Part shown: positions 30,401 through 39,361 of the stretch, in pieces
Layout of the letters: the number at the start of each line of letters is the position of its first letter
Numbering within the stretch: the first letter of the stretch is position 1
NCBI GenBank assembly: GCA_018806915.1
Contig: JAGKQI010000103.1
Coordinates: forward strand, 372,001-436,000
Direction: 5' to 3'
Source: Phytophthora colocasiae
Lineage: Eukaryota > Oomycota > Peronosporomycetes > Peronosporales > Peronosporaceae
DNA: 64,000 bases
Translations under genes and position numbers: made by a program
The notes under the pieces: generated by a model
What the model saw: the letters and a program-made list of their open reading frames with translations, nothing else
Told to the model about the DNA's origin: nothing
Databases searched by the model: none

Positions 30401-30942
30401 TGATGCCGTCGAAGCGCGTGTGAAAGAGTTGCTTGCAAGCTTCAATTCAGAAGCGGTACGTGCTTGAACGATGTCTTAATGGGATCAATTGCTGATTTCA
30501 GAGTGCTAGATGCTGCAGTCGGAGCTGGACCAGCAGCGATCGGAGCTCCTGTTAATGGGACCTGAGCAGGATGTAAACGACTCGTTCAAAATCTCCTTCC
30601 GGAGCTTCAACGTGAATGACTTAGCGCTCTTCTTGCCGACATCGGCACCTGGGAGCGACGCACAACGTGTGTACTTAGCCTTCCATCTCGGCTGTCCACA
30701 CCGTTTCCTTTCAGAGGAATCCATCTCCTCATTCAGCAACGACGGCCAAAGGTATGCGTGTTTTGCTTACCGATTTCTTTCGTATGTCAGCTAACGCTTG
30801 CATTACTAGATACCCGGACTACGTGGTGGGTCGCATCGTGTTGATCGACGAACAGACTGCGACGGAGGGCAACAACCCGTACGCACTGCACCTCGGGACT
30901 ACGTTCTACGTCTTGACGGTCACTAGCCTCCACGAAAGCTAA
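27497..30942 (+). CDS. ATG11: ATG11/FIP200 (RB1CC1)-like autophagy scaffold, twelve exons
   Basis: Exons: 27497-27618, 27708-27843, 27912-28011, 28075-28844, 28908-29130, 29205-29317, 29383-29881, 29942-29985, 30064-30107, 30203-30455, 30510-30751, 30810-30942 (892 aa). All junctions keep frame. Residues ~14-105 form a ubiquitin-like fold (DIVVHVGDAS, NDQILLCGPP, EVFLYDRRLL), as at the N-terminus of FIP200 and plant ATG11. The middle is coiled coil; REEFLRSFGQHLP is typical of the family. The last ~100 residues are the ATG11 C-terminal/claw domain: NDLALFLPT, YLAFHLGCPHRFLSEES, VVGRIVLIDEQTA, NPYALHLGTTFYVLTV. The family scaffolds the ATG1/ULK1 kinase complex and binds selective-autophagy receptors. 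Exons 9 and 10 are joined by a U12-type AT-AC intron. It is shorter than plant ATG11. Confidence 0.85.
30108..30202 (+). other. U12-type AT-AC intron in the ATG11-like gene
   Basis: The 95-nt intron begins ATATCCTTT, the minor-spliceosome 5' site, contains TTTCCTTAAC (30169-30178), a perfect U12 branch site, and ends TTTAC at 30202. The branch A to 3' end is about 25 nt, slightly long for the class. Removing it joins GA|G in frame. Conventional GT donors nearby do not restore the frame with an AG acceptor, and reading through reaches TGA at 30145. Confidence 0.85.
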
Positions 30943-31112
30943 GTTACCACCATTCCTCACATGAAACAAATGATACCCTTCCCGCATAACGTGAATGAAA
31001 TGTTCAGCGGTGGGGCCTTCCTGCAGAGCCAGAGTGTACATTGTCCTCTTGCTCTTATCCTCCTTTTATGCACCGAAACCTAAGTCTCAAGAACCCCCTC
31101 TTACATTTCGCT

Positions 31113-31676
31113 ATGAGTGCCAAGCAGACGACCCCAGCGGACCCCACGACGGCCAAGCGCGCAGTGGAGCAGTTCGACCATGAGTTCCAGCGCTACACGA
31201 CCAAGCAGGTGCGTTCTACAGCCCATTCTTCCTAAATTAACGTCGCAATCTAATAACTGTGTCATGTGTATTATCTTCAGTCTGGCAAGAGTGCGCGTGC
31301 GGTGGCTATGGCTCGTGCCGAGTTAGCCAAGTACAACGCACTGGTTTTCCAGGACAAGAAGCTGGAAGAGGCTGGCGTGAAGAAGGGTCGGCTGTCTCCG
31401 GAGGTGCGCGCGGCCTACGAGAAGAAGATCAAGAACATGGAGGAAGCTCTGGACACGTACCACCGCTCCGTGGCCGGCTACAACCGCACAAAGGCCATCT
31501 TGAGCTTCGTGCTACTTGTGGCGTTCGCACTCATGATGTTCTTCCAGCCATGGGCCAAACACTTTGATAATCCTCAGGATCTGACGTACGACGAGTACGC
31601 GGCGCTCCAAGAGGAACCGACGACTGAGACACTCAAGGAGACGACGGAAGCTGCGGGTCTGAGTGACGAGCTGTAA
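31113..31676 (+). CDS. small single-pass membrane protein of unknown function, two exons
   Basis: Exons 31113-31208 and 31281-31676 encode 163 aa; the 72-nt intron is GT-AG with a CTTCAG acceptor. Residues 1-104 are charged and probably helical (RAELAKYNALVFQDKKLEE, AAYEKKIKNMEEALDTY). One hydrophobic segment, ILSFVLLVAFALMMFF, lies near 105-120, followed by an acidic 43-residue tail. There is no signal peptide. I do not recognise the family. It starts 170 bp after the ATG11-like gene on the same strand and is convergent with the GPCR-phosphatase gene. Confidence 0.75.
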
Positions 31677-31839
31677 GCTGTTCCTTCCTCCTTTATAGAC
31701 GCACTACTGGATGCACTACATACGCATTTTGTTGTTGACCTCAGACTGAATGAGATTGATTGACATTGAATCCATTGACTACGTTACGAGTACGACGCCG
31801 ATGCGCTCGCCCTATAATAATTTACTCACTCGTGTGCTT

Positions 31840-34800
31840 TTAAGCGTCGCTGGCGCGCTGTAGGAGCTGCAGACTCACGGAACCTGACATTGTGCCTGTA
31901 TGTCTTCCACCATCCGCAAGTTCCACGACGAAGTTGTTGAGCTTCTGGATGTCGTCGTCCGGCTCGTCATTGTCTTCATTTGGAGCTTGAGGGATGCAGA
32001 TCACGCCCTGCCCGAAGCATGGACCCTGTGTGCCAGCGTGCACTTTGATCGCCACGTGCATGTTACCTGTTGGTCTGGCGAATGTAGCATGTGTGATACC
32101 ATCACGCACAAAGTCTGCCCACTTGACGTGAGCCACGTTAGTCTTACACATGAGTCGATCGGTGTTCTCCAGGTACACACCACCGCTCATGGAGTCCGCC
32201 AGCTCCAGGAGCTTCCGTTGTGCTGAGAAAATATCTTCAGACGGTAGTGGAAAGATCACCGTCACCATCACTTGGTGTTCATGACGATCAAAATTGGAGA
32301 ACCGCTGGTTGAGGTCTATCGAGTTGCCGAACGACGTGAGAGGAAAATCTGCCTCGGTGTCTGGTTGCCATGAAATGCTGCTGAAGTCCAGTCGTAGCTG
32401 GCACTCGAGCACACCACTAACATCCTGCATCCGCTGTAGCTTCTTGGTCGCGAGTTCGGTCTCAATCGGTAAGAAGTCGCGATTCACTAGAGCTTGGAAC
32501 ACTGCGAGCACAGGCTTGTGGTCGGAGCAGTTGACTTCCTCGCATGACGCATACACAGCACATCGCAGTCGATGGCGCATATCTGGCTGGGAGAAGAACA
32601 GGATTCGATCTGTGTACGACGGGACTCGCTTGCCGTGACCTTCAACAGCAGTTGTATAACACTCCGTAAGCTCCTCCATAGCCCATTCACCTGCATCAAG
32701 GTTTAGCGCTGCACCACGTACACGTCGAAAAGTTGGTGGGAAGGCAATCTTTGCCTCACGAAAGCCGTAGAAGATCTGTCCGTTCCGCATACCTGTGCGT
32801 AGTTCGTCGTGAGCTAGTATATCGTCCCAAACGAATTGGTCTTCGTCCACTAGCTCGCAATCTGCCGAGTACCGAACGCTGTTGTTGCTGCCGTTCGACG
32901 AAGCCAACATCGATGAGGTGCTTTTGATGCTGCGCTCTAACATGCTGACGTCAAGGTCGTTGCTGTCCCTGTCACTGCCGGCACCCAACGAGCTTCCGAG
33001 GCCGAAAGAGCTGCTGAGACCGCGACTCCCCATCGGACTCCATCGTTTCCCCAGGAGTCCACGGCGCAAACTGAGATTCCGTTTTATTGGCGCTGGCTTC
33101 GCTGTCTCGCACTGCCGGACTTTCGCTACCAGCTCCAGAATGGTATCTGCGCTTGCATCACGCTGTGTCAACCTGTAATTAAGATCACCGAGCACGAAGC
33201 TGTGATGGTGCACGTGCGGGAACTCGAAGCCCACGTCCTCGAGATTCAGATGTAGTTCCTTCAAAATATCCTGCGAGTCGCGATTCCGTCGCCGCACTTT
33301 TGATTTTCCCTGTTGCACGAAAACTAGTTAGCAAAGTATCTCTCGTCAAGTATTGCTCCTGCAATCGGTACCTTTGGATCAGAGGACAAATGACATGCTA
33401 CAAAGGCGAATGATGTGTCGTAATAGCGGAAAGCAAAGCCCACAGCCCCTTTGTTGGACGCACGTCCCAGTACCAACGACTTGCCAACGTTGACTTCCTG
33501 TTGCACGACTGGAGGCATGTAGAAGGCGCCGTTATCCACATCCACAGACTTGATAAACACTGTGATTGCGATATGACCATGGTAGCCCAGTGACGTGTTC
33601 TTGCTGCCGATCTCACGGTTGAACTGGTGAAACTTGGACGCTCTACGGGCCGGTCCGCTTGTTGCAGGCCGTGGTCTTCCTCCCTCGAGGTGCTGTCGGA
33701 TCAAACTGCGAGTATTTGCGAGATGCAGACACTCCTGAAGGCCAATGACGTAGATATCGTGTCCAAGCGGGATCCATTTGTCCAGCTGAGCGGGTGTAAG
33801 TCTCGCCTCGCCCATGTTGAAAGTCGACACGAAGATATTCGCAGGTTTACGGTAGTGCTTGACCAAACTGTGATCTGTGCCTGTGTCCATGGTAGGAAAC
33901 GACGGAGACGTCACGAACTTGTGCGTTGGGAGGACAGACGGCTTGCACGTCAGTATCCGGTACACTTTGGTCAGCAGTCCTCCGTAGATAATAGCAGTCG
34001 TCAAGCCTTGCGTACACACCGTCACCTGCATCAACAGAGCCACTCCGAACCTGGCTGATCCCAGTTCGTCGTCGAAAACTACATACATACACACAACACA
34101 AAACGTTAACACAACGACCAACCTCTTCAATGATGAATAAAACCAGCACTCACGTCTGAACACTGTACTGGGCGTCCAGAGCACAATGAACGCTGCGATA
34201 TAGATCCGCAGCTTGGACGTGATCAGCGCCCAGGACTCCTGTGCGTCCAAATTGGCATCTCTGAAGTCACGTGAGATTCGGTTGTGCGTGACCCAGAGGA
34301 TGGCACTAATATATAGAATTGCCACCACCACAAACAGGTAGAACGTCCAGAACTGCTTGGACCGTGACTCGACCCAACAGTAGAACGTGGCGTCTCCGAA
34401 CAACCTGGCAGCGTAGAGCGCAACGCTGCAAGCTACCGCAGGTACAATCACCATGAGTACGTAGAGTTTAAACCTGCTCTTGAGTCTCGCCTCACTGTCC
34501 CTATGCACAATTTTCCTGTAGAAACAATGTGCAATAGCTGCGTTCCAAAAGACCGACATGAGGCCGAACAAATGCAGTGCAAAAGCTTGCACGTTGCAGG
34601 ACGCAGTGACATCGGAACTTTGAGCCAATGGATTGCCAAACATCTTGGGGAACGACAAACCGGCGTCGAACACCGAGAGCACCACCACCATCTTCTGCAC
34701 CATAGAGACACCACTGTGTAGTCGAGCTGAGACGTAGTGATGTCGGATGATGTAGAGACAACCAGCCAGTGACAGAGCGCTGCAGCTCAGGATGACTGTG

Positions 34801-34865
34801 TGCAGCACGTCCAGCTCCGAGGTCGAAAGCCCCGAGGCGGCGCCCTGCAAGCTCATGCCGCGCAC
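31840..34865 (-). CDS. GPCR fused to inositol-polyphosphate 5-phosphatase (GPCR-INPP bigram), three exons
   Basis: Exons (minus): 34865-34154, 34078-33372, 33309-31840; 962 aa. Seven hydrophobic segments (~residues 17 to 270) form a GPCR with features of the cAMP-receptor-like group. A linker leads to a 5-phosphatase domain: STFNMGEA (322-329), VIGLQE (348-353), GDLNYR (514-519), PSYTDRI (703-709) and SDHKPV (735-740), the family's metal and phosphate motifs. A Ser/Gly-rich insertion (~residues 555-620) interrupts the catalytic domain. About 220 residues follow, possibly a C2-like or ASH-like part (not identified). The predicted role is receptor-controlled removal of the 5-phosphate from phosphoinositides or inositol phosphates. 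Intron 1 is 75 nt and stop-free in frame, so retention would add 25 mostly hydrophobic residues between TM6 and TM7. Confidence 0.88.
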
Positions 34866-35172
34866 AACGTTAACGGAGCCCGTCGGTCGATGGTCGGTTA
34901 ATTGAGAGCCCTATAGCGATTGTCGGATGGAATTGCCACCAGAGACTTGGAGACGCGGTGGTCGTCTGCCTGGTCAAATTGGACACATAGGGCAACTTAC
35001 TGGCGATAAGACGCTGGCTCTATGTATCCACGTTGTTTGAGGGTTTCGAGTAGAAAAGAGACGGGATTGCCTCAAACAGAATCAAGTCATTTATGGCCAA
35101 TCAGCGGCCTGACTTTAATTTCACAACCGGTGCCAACCGGTTTACTGGCCCTGGACACTCTCCACCTAAAGC
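34866..35172. promoter_or_regulatory. divergent promoter region between GPCR-INPP and MscS-like genes
   Basis: This 307-bp spacer separates two divergently transcribed genes. It contains CCAATCAG (35097-35104) and other CCAAT-like matches. No match to the YCAYTYY plus flanking-element core was clear on either strand. Confidence 0.4.
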
Positions 35173-35347
35173 ATGATCCCGTTCATCTTCTGGCGTGCGG
35201 GGCTGGCGCTGCTGACTGTGCTGGCGGCCTTCTTCCTCTCTCGTCCAGCCATTGAGATCGTCCTGAATGCAATCCGCTCTCGACTCGACAAGCGCGTGCG
35301 GTACGTGCATCAAAAAGAATTCTGCAAAAAACGACATTTTTAATGAC

Positions 35348-35380
<33 letters not shown>

Positions 35381-36682
35381 TGAAGATGGATTGCAGACGT
35401 GCAGCACTACATGTTGACATATCTCTGGTGGTTCCTGTTCTTAATTCTCGTGCGAGATGTGGTAGCGAGGTATATTTTGGACCTGGGCAGCGAGAAGGAC
35501 GAGGTGATGCAGTACTTAAGCTATCTCGTCGCCATTCCTCTCGTCCTGTGTACTTTTGCCATGCGCAAAGTCGTCACCAATGTACGGAATGCTATTGATG
35601 ATTTTGTAGCAATTACTGTTGTGTATTAGCAGGTATTAATATGTTGTTTCTTTGGTGTAGATCTTCGTGCGGTACTTCAAATGGGACCGGTATTCGTCGG
35701 ATTATGACGCACGGATCTTCGTGATAACGGAGTCTATCAAGTTTGTGTGCGTCGTCTTCATCTTGATCGAGATCTTCTACATCTTTTTCCTCTCCAACAC
35801 GTTCATGCGTTTTCTTCTCGTCGTGGGGTTTCTAAGCGTCGAGCTCGTTGCGGTTCTCTCGGGTTTCACAGTGGTGCGTTCACTGTGGTCTGCCTACCTG
35901 TTGCAAAACTAACGCTTCTGTGTATTTTTCAGCTAAAGAACGTGGCAACAGGACTCTTTCTTATCTTCGCAGAGCCATTTCGAACAGGAAGCGAAGTCAA
36001 AGTGAGGCAAATGCTAGGTTTTATTGAGCGAGTATCCCTGGCAAGGACGACCATGCGACGTACTGACGGGTCAAGGATATTTCTACCGAACGGCATATTT
36101 GCTGATAATTACCAGACCAGCGGCAATGCAATGGACGCCCACACTCATTCCCTGATGCTGCAGCTTCACCCTGCTACCCCTGCCCAACAAATCAAGGAGT
36201 TTATTCATGAGTTACAAGCCGTTTTGCCAACGTACGCACTAACAACTGAAGCGCTTGCTGCGCTGCGTAGAGATCGGCGTGAGGCTTTCGCTCACAGATC
36301 CAGCAGTGCCAGCAGCTTCAGTACCAGTGCAGGGAGCGATGACAGCGTGCTGGGAGACAGACATCAATCCGTGGCAAGCAGCGATGTGAACACGCCACGA
36401 AGATCAAGTGCAAATTCCAGTGCATTCGACGCGATGGGCCGACCGATCCAACCGCCTCCCCCGCCCGTGCGTGTTGAACTCCATGCGATGTTCACGTTGA
36501 AAGTGATCGTCCTGATGGATCGTGAGCGCTTCAGCTCTCTTGAGGCAGCAAAAACCCAGGTAAAACTCACTTTATTTGCAATGACCACGAGTTGCTTATT
36601 GATTCCCTTCTTCTAGGTGAATTTGGCCATCATCGACACGATCCAGAGGCTTGGGATTAATGCAGAACAAACACTTCGGTAA
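35173..36682 (+). CDS. MscS-family mechanosensitive channel (first of pair), five exons
   Basis: Exons: 35173-35300, 35386-35581, 35661-35873, 35933-36559, 36617-36682; 409 aa, all joins in frame. Residue 1 starts a hydrophobic helix (FIFWRAGLALLTVLAAFFL), followed by about four more transmembrane segments. The pore-lining helix and beta domain show LKNVATGLFLIFAEPFRTG then IERVSLARTTMRRTDGSRI and FLPNG, the MscS pattern of FxxGxxI...PFxxGD, G.V..I..R.T..R..D and .PN. A Ser-rich disordered stretch (36290-36460) precedes the last part. Role: tension-gated ion release across a membrane; the compartment is unknown. Intron 1 holds an ATT microsatellite. The gene is tail-to-tail with a paralogue. 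Confidence 0.85.
35351..35381. repeat. (ATT)n microsatellite in intron 1 of the MscS-like gene
   Basis: About ten uninterrupted ATT units directly precede the tgaag acceptor of intron 1. They replace the usual pyrimidine tract, so length changes might affect splicing (inference). Confidence 0.85.
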
Positions 36683-36721
36683 TGGTAAGTAAGTACCAGA
36701 CATAATTTATACTTCAACATT

Positions 36722-38391
36722 TTATACGAGGTCGACACGGTCTCCATGGGGTCGACGATGTCGCAGAATATTGCCATCACTGAACACACGCCGTCCGAGT
36801 GGTTCACTTGCTGGTGGTGCTCGCCTCCGCCGAATTCTTGACAATTCAGGAAGAGAAGGCGAGTTGAAACTCGAGTGACGCTCGTTTACGTCAGATACAT
36901 CATCGTTTCCGACTGCAGACGGGAGAGCCGACGCACACGAGCCAGTGTAACCTTCTTCTCCGTGCAGACTCAACTTGAGTTTGGTTATCAGCTCTGTAAT
37001 TTGCAGCACGATCTAAGGTAAATTGAAGCTGTTAGCATCTTTACATATACAAAGAAAACTTGCTAGAATCAACTCACCTCGGTTTTCTCGGCCAGTAGAT
37101 CTCTAATGTGCCGCTCGTGGGAATAATACACGATATGCACAAGGTACGGTGCCTCAATGCTGATCCAGAAACGTCCTTGAGACTGAGTTTTTTCTGTTGC
37201 CAACTTTTTGCTGCGCTCGTACACATTCATCATATCCCAGCCGCCTCGTGGCTTCTCAAGCCCCAATACGTCGCCTTTTGCATTCGTGCGACGATTGATC
37301 ATGTGCTGTGAAAGGAAGTTGTCCAGTTCCTGAATGAAAAACCGCAGTGCTGTAGTGGGCGTGGAATGAGTCAAATGTACGGGGATGACACAGCGTCGGT
37401 CCAAACTTTTAGTCTGCACCATTACTGAGTTTTCCAGCATGATGCTGTTCGGAATATACGCCAATCCCTTGTCGTATTGACGCAGTGAAAAACCCTGAAG
37501 GAACAACCGTTCTACGACTCCTTCATGGCCCTGGAACGACATGTGAAGCCCACTCTTGATCTGATCATCCTGCATCGTCATCAATCCACCCATGATATTC
37601 TTCAACTGTAGCAACGATGTAGTCATTAGCTCGAAATGTAGAAACAAACGACCTCCAGCTTAAATAACCTACCCAAGAATGAGCTCCAAAGACAAATACA
37701 AACTCCACCATGATCACCGCCACAGTAGACACTTGACCCGACTCAAAGTCCGTGAACCGACCAATTTCGTCAATGATACACGTAGAAACTACCGCAGCTA
37801 CCAGCAGAACTTTAATTACCTGTAAAGAAAATAAACCAGTATCAGAAACAAATCTTCAAATAAGGTAGAATCCTCCCATGAACCTACCCCAATTCCTTCC
37901 GTAATGATCATCACTCTACTGTAGTCATCATCATCTTTCGACACTGCTCGACTCCACCCCTGAACTCGGATAATTCCCCACGTCACGTAGTTGCAGAAAC
38001 AAATGACGACCCACACCAGGGGAGGTCCTAACAGTAGAGTGATAATACCCTGTAGAGTACCCGAGTCCATGTCCAGTAGGTTCTCCAGGTCCATCACGTA
38101 GGCCGAGAACCAAGACAGTAGAACGAAAACTACCCAGGACACCGGCCGCAGCAGCATCTTCTCAAACTCCCGGAGCCAGGCGAAGAGTGCCGGTAGAATG
38201 CGACGTGCTACCCGTAGGGAGAACCGTACTACCTCCACTCGCAGGATGTAGGAGGCTGCTAGTATAGCGAGGCCTAAGAACACGCGCCATTGGTCGCTGG
38301 AAGACGTTACCGTAGGTAGAGTCGCCGCCGGGGCGATCGTGATGGTCACGGGTTCTACCAGGGACGAATTAATCACGCTGTTGTTGCTCAT
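36722..38391 (-). CDS. MscS-family mechanosensitive channel (second of pair), four exons
   Basis: Exons (minus): 38391-37888, 37819-37673, 37605-37078, 37012-36722; 489 aa. Several transmembrane helices lie in residues 1-215 (LGLAILAASYIL, VVFVLLSWFSAYVM, GPPLVWVVICFCNYV, VLLVAAVVSTCII). The pore helix and beta domain read LKNIMGGLMTMQDDQIKSG, then GVVERLFLQGFSLRQYDKGL and YIPNS. The C-terminal ~100 residues begin with a helix (LQITELITKLKLSL) and end basic and disordered (RIRRRRAPP). The intron before LKN matches exactly the position of an intron in the neighbouring MscS gene (before LKNVATG), supporting descent from one ancestor. The two stop codons are only 39 bp apart. Confidence 0.85.
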
Positions 38392-39361
38392 GTCTTCGCC
38401 GATAAACTAAGCAAATATCGTCTTACAAATAATACTTTTGCATTTTAGCCAATCACGTTTGGAATGCTGAAATTCTACCTGGTAGTACATAACTCTACCA
38501 GCACATACTTTGCATACAATGGTAGATTCTCTCTTCCGCTGAACCAGCCGAAAAAGGTTTAGAACAGATCTTGCGATTTGACACACCTTGGTCGTCGTGC
38601 AACTACCGGTAGCGCGGCGTGCAAGTTGCAGTGCACGGTGCAAGTACATCGCTTTTAGCAATCGGATACTAGTACCATGGTCTGTGAATAATAATCGCAT
38701 ATTGAGTTTCATGACAAGCATATTCTTGATCAACAGGGGCAAATGTCTTATTTACATGTAGTGCACATACATTTTGAAAAATTTTGCCTCCGTGCATGTT
38801 GTGGCTTTCTACATGCACAGTAGAACTCACGTCAACACGACGACGCTGAGCTGGAACGAGATCGGGGGCAGTAGGCGCCCAATAAATAGTTGTACAGTAA
38901 GGCAAACACTGCACACGTAGACAGACTACATGTATGCAGTACTAGTACATGTTATTAGCATATTCACAGTGATCTTGAAACAATCGCGATGCCATTTAGT
39001 CTCGCAGATTAAAAATTATCATCGTCACATGCATTATTCTCAATGGTACTGTACCAATACAGTAGGTAACAGATCTTCGTAAGCCTAGCACCATGACACA
39101 TCCCATGATGAGGGATTCGAGCTACACCAGTATTTACTGTAGATGTACTGTCAGTACATCATGATTATGGTACATGTTTGTACGGTATGAAAAAGTTATC
39201 CCAAAAATGCATCCCAACTGGCGATCCCGTATGCTTTTCGGCGAAAAGCATACGGGATCGCCAGTTGGGAAAAGTTTTCGCACGTTGCGGTACACGATGA
39301 AGGACGCGCATTCGGTATTTTGCGGGATTCTAGCGTCGTCGAGAGCGCAGATACCGTTAGT
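38392..39361. other. intergenic region upstream of the lectin gene, no gene seen
   Basis: AT-rich sequence with many TGTAC/GTACA words. Minus-strand frames (38407-38914) show no family. The striking feature is the perfect hairpin at 39212-39270. No convincing promoter core was found. Confidence 0.5.
39212..39270. repeat. perfect 29-bp-arm hairpin with 1-nt spacer
   Basis: Bases 39212-39240 (beginning tcccaactggcgatcccgta) are the exact reverse complement of 39242-39270, with only base 39241 between. It sits 92 bp before the lectin start codon, so it may be in the 5' UTR or promoter. In RNA it would form a very stable stem. Confidence 0.95.

Noticed and set aside
30456..30501. Acceptor at 30500-30501 for ATG11-like exon 11
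   Set aside because: It puts the downstream exon out of frame; the AG at 30508-30509 restores the conserved claw-domain frame.
34079..34153. Reading through the GPCR intron as a normal part of the protein
   Set aside because: It has gtgagt and tag ends, and removing it gives a compact TM6-TM7 loop; retention is listed only as a possible variant.
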